Assembly (NCBI GenBank): GCA_030765065.1
Contig: CM060990.1
Span: 212,947,290-213,011,289, forward strand
DNA length: 64,000 nt
Direction of reading: 5' to 3'
From: Deroplatys truncata
Taxonomy: Eukaryota > Arthropoda > Insecta > Mantodea > Mantidae
The notes below the pieces were generated by a model. That model ran no database searches and had not been told where the DNA came from. It saw nothing but the letters and a program-made list of their open reading frames with translations. The stretch's first letter is position 1. The number at the start of each line of letters is the position of its first letter. Shown here one piece after another: positions 48,996 through 61,288 of this stretch. The position numbers and the translations under genes were made by a program.

Positions 48996-50412
48996 AACTC
49001 GTCAATTACTCTATAGTTTCCGTCGACATTTCATCTTTCATTCATTTTACGTAAGTAATTTCATCGGGTTTCCACCGAAAGTAAGTCCTTTCATTCATTC
49101 AGGCATTTCAAACAAGCCGGATCTTCAGCCTCTAAGCTACGGCTTTGTCAGTAGAAAAGGGAGAGAGAAGCAAGTATACTCGCAAAATTTAGAAAGGGTA
49201 CACACGATACGCCGCTTGAAAGAAATGAACGAGTGAACAAGGCTCCTATTCCTCTCTAATGACCTGACAGTTTGAGGAGGGTTGCAGTTGGATGGTGCCA
49301 ACGACCTTGTAGCTTGGGGAGAGTCACTGATTACATGCCTGTGTGGCCAAATTTTTTGTTCATCTCAACCGTACAGAATCTGAGCACATTTTATGCTGTA
49401 TTTACTGCGGTTTCTCATCGCTTAGATGCACATGCTACACTGGCCCACTAGAAAATGAATAAATTAACAACACAGCAAAGTTAATTAGAAAAAGCAAAGG
49501 AACGGAGGGAAAGAGACAGATAAATGTTTTGCGGAAACGTGTGGTCACAATTACCTCAGTTCGTTTTGACTGCAGTACTCACCCCGTACAATAAAGACAC
49601 TTTATTTTGCGTTGATAGCATCTTACAAAGAAGCTGCATATCGTTTGTACCATTTCTGAATCTTGCACGAAGTGTAACGTATGTTGCATGATAATAATGG
49701 TGCAAATGGATGAACATAGTGCATACAATGAATAAGTTCAATGTGCGGTGAGGTGTTTCGTTTATAAACGAAATCCGTACCAACCATTTAATCCGTACCA
49801 TACAGCACTATGCATAGTTTGTGTTTTTAAGTTTATACAGTGATATGTGTGAGGTTCTATGAATATGTATGTACAGACGTGAACTTTCTACATTGCTTAG
49901 TACCTATGGCGTGTTAATCAGCCAAATGAGAAAGGGCGGGATCTGACATCTTCTTGTAGCGGTTCTCTAAAGCAAGGAAAAACCAGGGACTCGCTTTTGA
50001 AAAATTCTGAATTGCGATAATTTAATACACAGTGTATCTGACTGTTGCATACCCAAAGATTCTAGAATTAACTGCACTTTTGAGGCCAGAGCCATTGATT
50101 TCTATCCCGTTTGATAACCTTTTGATTTTACCATGAAAATTAAAAATACCGTCTCCCTAATTTTTGTAAAGCAGTAAGAGCTTAGTTAGGAAGTACTTCC
50201 TTGAGTAGTAAGTTATGTATAATGTGTTATACTACTTAAACCTCTTTTAATAGATATATTTTATTCAGGCTAATAGTTTCTGGAGGTGCACTTGTTAACA
50301 AAATATGTAATTCTGAATAAGCTACTTCCTCAAGCGTTCAGAAATTTGACTCGGAACACTGAAACTGCTCGATTTCAACAATATTGCAGATCAAGTTTCT
50401 TTTGGAACGTAC
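48996..50412. other. Unannotated stretch
   Basis: No gene or clear repeat. Short degenerate tRNA-like wording near 49110-49160 was not strong enough to call. Confidence 0.45.
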
Positions 50413-51340
50413 GCCGGGGTACCGCAGTGGTTTCGTTTCCGGCTCTCGTGCTGAGGGTCCAGGGTTCGATTTCCGGCTCTAGGGTAGCGATTTAGTCGGG
50501 TCTACCCATGCCTTCACCTCTGACTTGCTCATATAAAGTATACTCAAGGCCCAACGTGGTTTGGAGTCCACGAAAGCTGTAAAGGCAAAAGGTAGAGGTA
50601 CGTATCACGGAGGGGCCCCGGAACCAGGGCAGAGCAGCGCACGTAGGCCAGTCTGCCCTTTTTGCTTCCAACGTGACCCCTGGGAGGGAGGGATGAGGGG
50701 AGGGACCCGAAGGGTGACCAGATCCGGATGCTGACTGGCGCAAGCATGGAAAGGTCCCTAACGTCTCCAGATAGAACGTATCCGACGCCGCACGGTCCCT
50801 GCCCACAAGCTATCAACCTCCCGAGTCCCCCGGAGCGGAGCCTCACGCTGAGGAGAGATCTAACTGAGCAGTACCGCAGCGACCAGGGAGGATTTACAGA
50901 GCGCAAGCCACCGCCCAGCCGCAACCCGCCGAACACCGTCACCTGGTTTTACAACCATGAAGCAGATTACAAGGAGGAGGATGGGTACAGGAAATGAGAG
51001 GAAGAAGAGTCGTTGTAGAAACTGAACCACCCCAACTTTCGCCTGGCGACCCGGAGAAACCACGAAAAATGTATGGGTCAGAGTGGGCGGTCGCCGGAAT
51101 CGATCTCGGGACCTCCCGAATGCGGGCCACAGACGTAACCGCCTGAGTCATCCCGCTCGGTCCACGAAAGCTGTAGGTCCTCTCATTTCACCGCCATCAT
51201 CATCGTCACCCTACCATCGGAGGCAACGGATTCCAACTGCTGGGTGCCTCCACCTCAGAAAGGAGTCCAGCCATCGCTTGGTGGAATGAGATATCTCCCG
51301 AAGGTCATATGGGGAGCCTTTAGAAACGACGACGACTTTC
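50413..51340 (+). mobile_element. tRNA-derived SINE, type F, split by another SINE
   Basis: The head GCCGGGGTACCGCAGTGGTT (A box region) and CAGGGTTCGATTTCCGGC (B box) give a good tRNA-like outline. The body continues to 50581, is interrupted by SINE A2 (50582-51160), and resumes at 51176 (GGTCCTCTCATTTCACCGCC) to a poorly defined end near 51340 (ACGACGACGACTTTCTTTT). Confidence 0.78.
50582..51160 (-). mobile_element. tRNA-derived SINE, type A2, with 15-bp target duplication
   Basis: A 579-bp copy flanked by a perfect TCCACGAAAGCTGTA (50567-50581 and 51161-51175). The head CCGAGCGGGATGACTCAGGC and B box region GAGATCGATTCCGGCGACC are followed by TTTTTCGTGGTTTCTCCGGG and a body that matches 18021-18600 down to CTCTACCTTTTGCC. 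Length equals that of the other A2 copy. Confidence 0.93.
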
Positions 51341-53559
51341 TTTTGGATCTGTCGTAGGACAGGTGTTCTGAACGTTAGCGACTTTCAAACACAGCGGCGA
51401 ATGCACGCATATTTAAAACTCCAGAAAAGGTAGTATTTGAAATAACGAAGAGCTATTTCTAATCCTTTCTTTCATTATTTTAATCCGCAAATCATAGAAA
51501 CGCAGGGAACAGTTTTCTTCCCCCCACCCACGCATCGGTATTCTAGATTTCGTAGCTCTCCAATTACATATTGTTCAATGTATTTTAAACAAATAAAGGC
51601 CTAAACAATCTAATAGATCTCGTAGTTCTATCGTAGTTAGGCTTCTCCGTAATTATTAGGGGGCAGAATATGAAGAAAAGCTTACAAAAGTATGAAAAAA
51701 TAAGAAAAAGAGGATAAAAAAATACGTAAAATAATTTTAATTTTATAAATCGTTATCCTTAAACCGCGCAAAACAGAAATGCATAACTGTTTTGAAGAAA
51801 AAAAACTGTGCAGATTATGTTTTGTCCACATTCATTAATACATATCATATGACGTGCAATAAATCAAAACCATCTGAGACATATTCAACATCATAAAATC
51901 CTTACAATAAGAGAAAAAATTAATGTCTGTGGACGTAGCACTAGTTACAATTATTAGAGTTGTACAGATTTCACTTCAAGCTTACTTGCCCCCGGTTACT
52001 CCGCAACAAGCAGAGAAGCGTATCTTACTCATCCGCAAGGAAAGAGTACAAACGCACTCAGCAGCGAATTCATATGTTGTTATACATTTGTGTATTTCAT
52101 CCACGCAGTTCAGATGCAGACTATTTTGGAAAATTGGATAAACCAACCCTAAAAAGGATAGACCAGAAATTGAGCAGAGGAAGATATACTTTTAATGAAG
52201 TAGGACTCCAATGCAGCATGAAAAGCCTTCCATGCGTTTATGAGTGAGGTATCAAATGAGGCAATAGATTTCACAGATTTTTATTGTGTTATTCCGTGGA
52301 AATGGGGTGTCCTCCAAATGCTGAACCTATTTAGAAAGGTAGATATTCAACTTAATATTACCTATATGTATCTGTTTGCCTTTAACCTTCTCCAATAATT
52401 TTATTACAATGTACATAACATTTACAATCATCTTTACATCTACTGAGATTATATTTGTTTATGCAGTGTAAGTTTTATTCAGAGAGCATTCTATGTAACT
52501 ATTTTTCGCGGAGCTAAAACTTGGCATCTTATGATTTCTAATTGTGGTGTTCCATGTTTTGTGAACATTGGATGACTGATAATCAATTAAATATGATAAT
52601 TTTCAGTGGCGGCTAGTGTATAAAGACATAAGAGCACGTGAATATCTAACTTTTGACACCTTGCATATTTATTGGTTACTTTTTTTGAGCGTTATTAAAC
52701 GTAACGTATATGCAGTAATTTAAAATCTACAGCGTTTAAATCTACCGCACTACTCTGCTAAACTCGATGAAACATGACAGCAGGGTCGCTAGCACATCTT
52801 GACTTGTGCACGTTATAAGGAACTTTTGCGCATGGGGAACTGATATGGCGTGATTACCTTATGGGCCAAATACATTTGGTCGTGCACACTTTAAGAGGCG
52901 CAATAGCGCGCAGAGCTTCTCCCATGCTCTGTTTCCATACTATCACTACATTTTACGTCAATACCACTAGGTGGTAGCACACTACGGCAGAAGTAGCATG
53001 CGAGGTAACATGCCCGAGCACGGAAACTTCTCCCATTTTCTCCATATTCTCAACTACATTTTAATGCACACATTACTTAATTTTTCCCCTAAAACGCTGT
53101 ACTCCACTATGTACACAACAATAACCCTTTCTTTTGTCAAACAAGCTATGCATCATTATTATTACAGTTGTTGTTATTGTTGTCATTAGCTTTGTTGGCG
53201 TTGTTGGGAGACGCTGCAGTTTTATCCACATGTTCATAATCATAACTTTTATGCAGCAGATACTATTTCATATTTCCCGGGCTATCTGAATCTGACATTT
53301 TGTGAACACCCAAGGTATATACTCACCAGCTGCTACTGATTATGCTTGATGGTTATACATTAGCTAACCTTTTTCGTCATAAGCAAATGATTCATGGTGG
53401 AGTTTACATATAAATATAAACAATAATGCTAAATATGTCCCTGTTGCTTACGGTAATATTGAATGTAATTGCAAGCTGTCTGTTATCTTACTTGTATAGC
53501 TACACCTGTTTGTTGTAGTAGTATATCGGTCGTCTAATGTGGGCATTAATAAATTCTTT
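51341..53559. other. Unannotated stretch
   Basis: No gene recognised. Two short related segments (about 52917-52955 and 53027-53063, both with CTTCTCCCAT and ACTACATTTTA) form a local direct repeat. Confidence 0.45.
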
Positions 53560-54672
53560 ATGAACCTTTAGTTGATGTTCACGAAGCTTGAAAAATTTAA
53601 ACCTAACTGTGAAGCTGTCGTATATGGGGGTTACAACACATAAATGAAACACATGTTGTTATTCATTTTAAAAATATTCTTTTTTACTTTTGCGTTTTGT
53701 TGTACTATAAATGAGTCAACAAGATTATCATCGTGTATAATAACATTATAACTAATTTACTCATAGGTGCGTATAAGGTCAAAGTACATGATTTAGCCAT
53801 ATCATATCATGCTGTTATTGATGATGAGGTATCTATGTATCGAACTTACTGTGTTGAAAGTAATGTCAATAAATCTATTTGTGTTTTTGGTCAACTCAAA
53901 TTGGGTTTGTTCTTAAGTTTCTTATACAGTGTAGTGTGGAATATATTTTTATAGACTTAAATCTTTGTAAAAATGGCCAGTTAATAATTCTTTTGATAAT
54001 TTTTATTTGTTTTATAATGCTTTTCATTAGTATTTCCCTTAATTATTATTAGATATTACCTTGGACAAACACAAATGCATTAATAAGCTGTCAAAAGCAA
54101 GGAATTGGTACGATGATAATTTGAAGACAATGAAGAAAACTGTAATGAAACTGGAAAATGGGCCAAGAAAGAAGAACATAGAAAGTTATATATAATAGGA
54201 AAAAATATCATGAAGCTTTAGAAAATGCAAAAATGGAAGTCAATGTTAATTCTATAAATAATGCGACAAAACAATGTAAATCAACTTTGGTGCTTATTAG
54301 AAAAGCAAATGAGTTAAATAATTTCATATCAAGTATATATGACTACCAGTCCCAATACTTTCAATGAATGCCAAAAGATATTAACAATGGCATTACTGAC
54401 AACAAATCTAATATAAACATTTTCTTAAGTAAGCACCCTAGAAAGAATATTGAATTGAAATGGAATTATATGACTCCAGATGAAATATATAAAATTATTA
54501 GTAAAATGAACAATTAATGCAGTACAGATTATTATCAAATGTCAAACAAGCTTCTAAAAAGTATAATGTGAGTTATTTTGGAATGAGTTACCTTTTGTAT
54601 AAATTAATGCCCTCAACTTGGAGGCTTTACACAAAGCTTACAAATTTCTAAGGTAATGCCAATTCATAAAAA

Positions 54673-55548
54673 AATCTGATGTAATACTTTCACATGACCT
54701 TCTCTAGGCTCTATCATTTATTAATGGGTATACAAACTATTCTTACTACAACTTATTTTTCTTTCTACTACATTTTAACCCAAATAAACCCTTGCAGAAG
54801 GTTTGCAGAAATAGCTACATTACACATTTCGTTACAGATACAAAAGGAACAGCAATAGTCAAATGTTTAAGTACTGGATGCTATACGCTGGCCTTAAAAT
54901 TCCATACTCTTTCCATGCAATCACAAGAAACAGCTGAATGTTAAAGAACTTCAAGAGAATGGCCAAGTAATGAATAACTCGAACCATTACTAACAGATAT
55001 CTCAGAAATAGCTTATGCAATAAAAAAACTTATTGGCAATAAACTGTGTGTTTTAAAGAGATCTACATTTTTTGTGTAGTACGTTTTCGTCAATCGCTTA
55101 ACATTTACCAATTATACAAGATTATACAAAATTCCTTCCGATGAAGAGGACTTCACAGGCTATTCCTAGAAGATTCAATATATATTTTTTTTATTTTTCA
55201 TATAAATATCTTTAATGTATAGTATTTTATTCAAAATTGTTAGAGCCACTTTTAGAAATTTAAAAATTTTGAAAAATGTTCCATCTGAAGGGTAGTTTGC
55301 AGTAGGGGAATTTTAATATTTGTGTCACATGTTTGGACATTACTCAACCTAAATACTAAGTTTGGTATTTATCGGACTTTTCGTTTTTGGGTTATGCTGC
55401 TCACAGACACGCAGATACACACACACACCGACATTTTTTAAATAAGCTCAAAATATGTATTTTTGGCGAAATCTCGGTATTGAATTTTTGGGTGGAATGC
55501 AATAACTTCTCTACCTATTATGTACGTGGTAGAGAAAGCAAAAAGGAG
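54673..55548 (+). mobile_element. Interspersed repeat D, copy 2, inserted in a LINE
   Basis: Occupies exactly the gap between the LINE RT pieces PIHKK and GNYHLISL. Starts TCTGATGTAATACTTTCACA and ends GTACGTGGTAGAGAAAGC, next to A-rich target sequence. Near the 3' end CTCTACC pairs with GGTAGAG to make a hairpin. No ORF, A/B box or polymerase motif seen. Confidence 0.8.
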
Positions 55549-55821
55549 ATAATAAAGATAATTTAGGTAATTATCATCTAATTTCGTTGGTTCCTATACT
55601 TAGGAAAGCTTTTCAAACGGTTGTCAAAGTACAATTATACAATTGTTTTTTAAAACAATTGATTGAAGAGTTTCAGTACAGCTATCGAAAGGGACATTAT
55701 ATGACTGATGCAATCGGTAATTTGGTCAAGTATATATTGGAAGCTTTTTAAAATAAGAATTGTGTAAAGGCAGGTTTATGTGATCTAACAAACGCTTTTG
55801 ATACAATCACATTCTATGCTG

Positions 55822-56121
55822 TCGTCCTCTGTGGTGTAGTGCTTACCGTGCTAGCCTAAGGTTTCCGAGGTCGCGGGTTCAAATCCGGCGGAGAGCGATG
55901 GATGTTTTCAGACGTAAAACTCCTTGGCATAGCTTTCTTCGGAAGGTAAGTAAAGCCGATGGTCGCGTGTCGTAGATGTAGGCACGTAAAAGAACCTCAA
56001 GCCCGATGATGAGGCCTCTGAGCAAAATTTCCAGTCTTTCACGCCCAATATAGAATGGGACACTAAGGACCAAAGCAGTTAAAGAGCATGCATAAATAAA
56101 AACTCTTTTTTTTCAATTTTA
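55822..56121 (+). mobile_element. SINE type B, full length, with 13-bp target duplication
   Basis: A 300-bp copy flanked by a perfect ACATTCTATGCTG (55809-55821 and 56122-56134). It has TGTGGTGTAGTGCTTACCGTG (A box region) and GGTCGCGGGTTCAAATCC (B box). The body contains CTTTCACGCCCAATATAGAA and the tail is AAAGAGCATGCATAAATAAA. This copy sets the family's true ends. Confidence 0.95.
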
Positions 56122-57222
56122 ACATTCTATGCTGGTAAATAAATTGAAATTTTATGGTATTAGAGGAACCGAACTTGAGTTTTTAAAATCGTATTTACAG
56201 GAAAGAAGGTAGGTAATAACTTGTCAGAAACTAAACTAGTTAGGTATCGAGACCTACAGGCTTCAGTTTGGGAGCATTTTTGTTCTTGGCTTACATTATT
56301 CATAGTCAAAAATGATTTTACTACATCCATAATGCAGATGATATCTGTCTGGTTAAAAGAAGTTCTTGTTTGGAGAAATTAAACCCATTACCAGAGATGC
56401 AATGGACATTATGAAACTATGATTTAATTCTAATAGATTATTCTTAAATCAAGAAAAAACACAGTCTATTATGTTTACTTTACAACTAATAATTGATAGT
56501 GCGGTGACCAGTAATGATGATGTTGTATTTCTATCATCCGAAGCTAACCTGGGACAAGCATGTTACATATTTAGTCTCAAACTCAACGAATTGTATAACT
56601 GTTACGAAATCTTAAGTATATGTTACTAGCTCACCAGCTGAGAACCACTTATTTTTTTTTTTCCAAGCTTAATAGAATACGACATTATTTTGTAGGGAAA
56701 TTGTTACGGTGTCACTAAGATTTTAATGTTACAAAAAAGAGTTACATAAAAAAATATAAATTCAGAACAGACTGCTGATTGTAGACCCATTTTTAAAAAT
56801 TTACGGGTTATGAGAGTCATATATTTATACTTTTGTGTTCATTTTATACATTAGACACAATCTAAATATTTATTATTAAAGAAATATTATTCACTCTTAT
56901 AGAACTAGAAACATCCATTTGTTAGATTGATTGGTTAGATTGCATAAGACTACACAGAATTTTATGCACATGGGCTCTAAGTTTTATAATTGTTTACTTC
57001 AACATCAAATTGTTTTGCTGAATAATAGTATTTAGGAAGAAATTGAAAACATTGTTACTAAATAATTCTATGTACAATGTTAATGGGTTGTTTTGTTTTG
57101 TGTCTGATATGTCTATAAACAAGCTTATTGTCATTGTACTTAATGACTTAATAACTATTACTATTATTATTAACGTTGTTATTGTAGATAGTGGTGATGG
57201 CGGTGGCGGCATCAGCAGTAGA

Positions 57223-57345
<123 letters not shown>

Positions 57346-57526
57346 AAATAATTAAATAAAATATATGTTTTACGACAGCAAAGAAGTATGTAATGCTAAT
57401 AAGCGAGAATAATGCTAATACTTGTTTCTCAAATAAACAGACTATCTATATTGAACAATATCTATTTAAGTAGAGCAGATAACCGCCTTTCCCGCTGACG
57501 TTAATGCTAGTCTCATATACAAAAAT

Positions 57527-58388
57527 CTGATGGGTTACATTCACATGACTTTCTCTGCCCTCTGTGGCATATTAGAGGGTATACAAATTATTCTTACGAA
57601 AGTTTCTTTTTCTATCTACTTCTTTTAATCGAGATGAATCTTTCCGGAAGTAGCTGCATTACACATTTCGATATATATACAAAAGGAACTGGACGCTCTA
57701 CGCTGGCCTTAAAATTCTAAAATTCCCTACTCTTTCTATGACATCGCAGAAACAGCTGAAAATCGACAGGACTTGAAAAGAATGATTAAATATTGAACAT
57801 TTCAAACCATAGTAATGGATATTCGGAAATGTTTGTTGCCACAAAAAAAATTATTTGAAATAAATTGTATGCTTTAAAGATATCCACATTTTTGAGTAGT
57901 ACATTTTCGTCTATCACTTAACGTTTACCATTTATGCAAAATTATATAAACTTCCTTCCAAATGAAGGGGACTTCACAACCTATTCCCAGAAAATTCAAG
58001 ATATACATTTTATTTGCCATATAAGTATCTTTAATGTATGGTATTTTAAACAAACTCACTAAGAGCCATTTTTCAGAAAATCAAAAAGTTCTAAAAATCA
58101 CCCATGTAAAGGGTAATTTGGTGTACGGGGATTTTCTTGAAAATCTTTGTGTCACATCTTTGGAAGTTACTGATTTTAAATGCCAAGTTTGGTATATATC
58201 AGACATTTCGTTTTTGCATTATGCTGTTCACGGACACACACACGCACACGGACATGTTCCTAAGAATTATTCGTTTTTGTTCAGGGGGCCTCAAAACATG
58301 CATTTTCGGTGAAATCTCGATATCGAGTTTTTAAGTGGATTGCAATAACTTCTCTACCTATCACGTACGTGGTAGAGAAAGTAAAAAA
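57527..58388 (+). mobile_element. Interspersed repeat D, copy 3
   Basis: About 862 bp, same start (TCTGATGGGTTACATTCACA) and end (CACGTACGTGGTAGAGAAAG) as copy 2 and similar throughout, with a CA run near 58234. Flanked by A-rich sequence on both sides. A related 5' fragment follows at about 58788-58880 and an internal fragment at about 60262-60480. Confidence 0.8.
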
Positions 58389-58894
58389 CAGGTATAGTTG
58401 AACTGTTACTCTGTGTAGCATAGTAAGAAGAAATGGGCGCAGGTTCTATGTCTCCGACGATCATAAATATAGGATTTATGCCCTCCGAACAATTAAGGGC
58501 TCATAATTATATAGGATTCATTCCTCCCGCCAAAGCAGGTAGCACTTCCAAATTTCTAGGAATCCTTCTGTCAAGTGAAGCAGGTAGTGGTTCAATTCAT
58601 TAATACTGCATTATTAGCGGAGCCGTGTTTTATTAGAAATAATCTATCTAAAATTTTATGTTTCATTTTTAAATTTTTTCGCTTGCTGTTTATAATATAA
58701 CACGTTTTCGCGAAAATTTTGTAAAAGAAAAACTAAATGTACGCGTTTTAATGCAATAACTAATATTGAAATGTTCTTGAATCCAAAAAATGAGCTGTGT
58801 ACACTCATATGGCTTTCTCTACCCTTACTCTTTCTAGAAGCCCTTGCATATTATATTGTTCATATAAAACATTTTTACTGGAATTATTTCAAGT

Positions 58895-59251
58895 TTGGTG
58901 GAATTAATTGCTCATACATGCTTATATATAAGGCAATCAGATGTTAGAACTCCAGCATCATCACCAGCGTCGATCATCACAGTCACCGAGGAAACCCAGG
59001 GCCTACGCGACGCCGTTCAGGATCTTCACGCGGAGTTCCTGAACATGTCGGCGAAGCTGACAGCCCTGGAGGAACTCATCAGAGATCTCCAAACCACGTC
59101 AGTTGCTCAACAGGTTTCCCTGGCTGGGCAGCTGGACACCACAGTAACTAGACTTAACGCCATAGAAGACACCATCCGGAACTCAGTTCTAGGTACCAGA
59201 GTGAAGAGAGACCCGGAGAGAGTCGCACGCTTCTTGCAGCAATGCAAGTAG
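58895..59251 (+). CDS. Coiled-coil ORF, possibly LINE ORF1 or remnant
   Basis: An open frame whose last ~100 codons are GC-rich, unlike the AT-rich surroundings. It encodes a heptad-like helix (DAVQDLHAEFLNMSAKLTAL, EELIRDLQTTSVAQQVSLAG, then TVTRLNAIEDTIRNS) ending RVKRDPERVARFLQQCK. The first ~17 residues look like chance extension. GC-rich sequence continues after the stop to about 59600. Coiled coils of this kind occur in LINE ORF1 proteins, which is the likeliest source, but no zinc knuckle or RNA-binding motif is seen, so function remains open. Confidence 0.45.
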   Translation: MVELIAHTCLYIRQSDVRTPASSPASIITVTEETQGLRDAVQDLHAEFLNMSAKLTALEELIRDLQTTSVAQQVSLAGQLDTTVTRLNAIEDTIRNSVLGTRVKRDPERVARFLQQCK

Positions 59252-61288
59252 TTCAACCAGCAACAGCAGCATCATCCTCAATCCTAACTTCCATCTCCCT
59301 TCAAATCCTCGCTACTCCCACTAGTGTTCCAGTCGGGTTTCATGGCTGCACTCTAGTTACGACCTTTACCCGCTCCCACTCATAGGCGGCAACCAACAGC
59401 CTTCAAGTACTAACGCGGGTGCTATGCGGGACCGCACAAAACCACGTTCTATTCCACTTTTCCGTCTACTATCCATTTTCCTTCCGCTGTAGGAGCTTTT
59501 AGTGGGTATGCCGACGCTCGGAGAGTCCCACACTCTCAGTCCCGACTCCCATCAAGGCTGGGATAAGTGATTAAATCATTTTCTCCCCCACTCGAAAAAA
59601 ACCTCTTTCTTTTCCTTCATGAGATCATGGAAGTTAAAACAAAAGAAAGAAATGTCAAATTCAGACCACCTATGTCATGAACTTAAATTTTATAAAATGT
59701 AAATAGGCATATAGCATGAATACTGTTACATGCTGGATAGATGGCCTAAAAGTTCACATGAAAATTAAATTAATTTTGAGTACCCAGCACGCACATTGAA
59801 GTGACATATACTTACTACGGAGGACCGAAACATGGTGTGAAGGTTCAGAGGAAGGTGTGGGTTTTACTGTACAAAATACATAACACCAATCTACTCACAC
59901 ATTTCTAGATTTATTTCCCGACCGTTTGGAATTCCAACATTATTAAAAATGGAAGGTGGGAGGAGATGTCCGCCGATTCAAAGCCCGGCTTACACACGCG
60001 GTCCGTTTCTTACGGAATCATAACTGAGACTGACGCTATTCCCCACTACCCGTGGTTAGGAAACCTACCAGCCAAGAGTGACGTAAACAACAATGTGTCT
60101 GGTAATGACAATGTAGAACGATAATGTAACCGCCCAAATTATTAATACTTCGAAAATAGTTGACGCCAGGAAAAAGTTATTTTGGGCAAGTTTTGCATTT
60201 TAATGAGCTCAATACTTTCCTGAAATAGGGTTTCCCAGATAAATACAATTTTCTAATATTCATAAAAAATAAACAGGACTTCACAGGTTACTTCAGGAAA
60301 TTCCGATATACATTTTATTTGGCATATTAGCGTTACAGACATTGGTATTTCATAAAAATCGCTAGACCAGTGCTTTGAAAAGAAATAAAAAATATCGAAC
60401 ATTTTCCATGGAAAGTGTAGTTAAGGTGGGACAAGTTTCATGAAAGTCTTGCCGTCTATTTTCCCCTAACGTTGTATATGGACTTACGTAAACTGCCGCT
60501 ATTTCTAATGGTTATATCTTCCGTGTTTTCTCTCTTCAGTTGATTGTATATTAGTTTTGATAACCTCTCACATATATCCTCCGTAGCTTTTCTCTTCCGA
60601 TCAAAGGTGCTTTGCGTCTCTGAATTTTGTCACTAGATAGAGGCGCGTGGTTGTGGTGCTCTTGACTCTCCAGCATCTTCAATGGAAGAGGTTTTAATAA
60701 AGCTTTTGCAACCTTATACATTGTACGTCCGTCGCGCTACGTTGCTTTTTAAGCATTTTTGGAATCCAAAAGGTAACCTTTCTGAAATAGGCATTTCCCT
60801 TCCCACTCTACTCACTGTAATCTCAATCTCGTCGGAGGACAGTTTTTTATAAAAGAATGTGCTGCAGACTGAAATGAATAAAAACAATTAAGGATATTCA
60901 TACCACTCCGAGGAGGGAAGGGTTCCGAGAAGACGGGTGGAATCCGAGCTACTGCCTGCTGCCTATTAGACTAGTCCCACGGTCCGGAAGGCATGACGAT
61001 TGTTACCTGTTAAGCTACCTCGATTCGGGAGGAATGGGTCCTGCACACGAAGAAATCAGGCATACAAGATCCATTAAAGTTTGGAATACGCAACTATTTC
61101 TAAAATACGAAACCAAAACTACTACTTTAGTGAGCCTTTCTCGCACGCGAGTGTAATGGGTGTTACTAGCGAGCGCAAGATAAAGTTAATTTTAAGTATT
61201 ATTATGATTATTATTATTACTATTATTAATTACTACAATCTGCTACAACATTGCTATAGCTCAAAAACTTTATAATTTTATGGAAATA
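59252..61288. other. Unannotated; repeat D fragment
   Basis: The GC-rich portion to 59600 may belong with the coiled-coil ORF. An internal fragment of repeat D lies at about 60262-60480. A possible degenerate tRNA-like head (minus strand, about 60915-61030) is too weak to call. An ATT run lies near 61197-61230. Confidence 0.5.

Larger units (their letters stand above)
53560..56900 (+). mobile_element. CR1/Jockey-superfamily LINE, decayed, with two inserts
   Basis: A plus-strand LINE whose parts can be followed in order. Endonuclease end (KLEKFKPNCEAVVYGGYNT near 53588; INESTRLSSCI near 53710; NLLIGAYKVKVHDLAIS near 53755). Linker (about 54090-54440). RT start (MTPDEIYKIISKMNN near 54470; MPIHKK near 54658). 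After an 875-bp insert, RT continues (GNYHLISLVPILRKAFQTVV near 55575; EEFQYSYRKGH; GLCDLTNAFDTI, motif A, near 55780). A SINE follows, then KLKFYGIRGTELEFLKSYLQ (near 56145) and the C-terminal part to about 56900. Stops and frame changes are frequent. Sequence style is of the CR1/Rex-like LINEs often labelled jockey-like. Confidence 0.82.

Noticed and set aside
48391..49005. Minus-strand open frames of 60-84 codons
   Set aside because: Entirely or largely within SINE A1; the same sequence occurs in the copy at 11970-12498.
52607..52622. AGTGGCGGCTAGTG as a DNA transposon terminus
   Set aside because: It resembles ends of some DNA transposons, but no inverted partner was found within several kb.
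60915..61030. Minus-strand tRNA-derived SINE head
   Set aside because: An A-box-like sequence is present but the B box is poor and no body or target duplication could be found.
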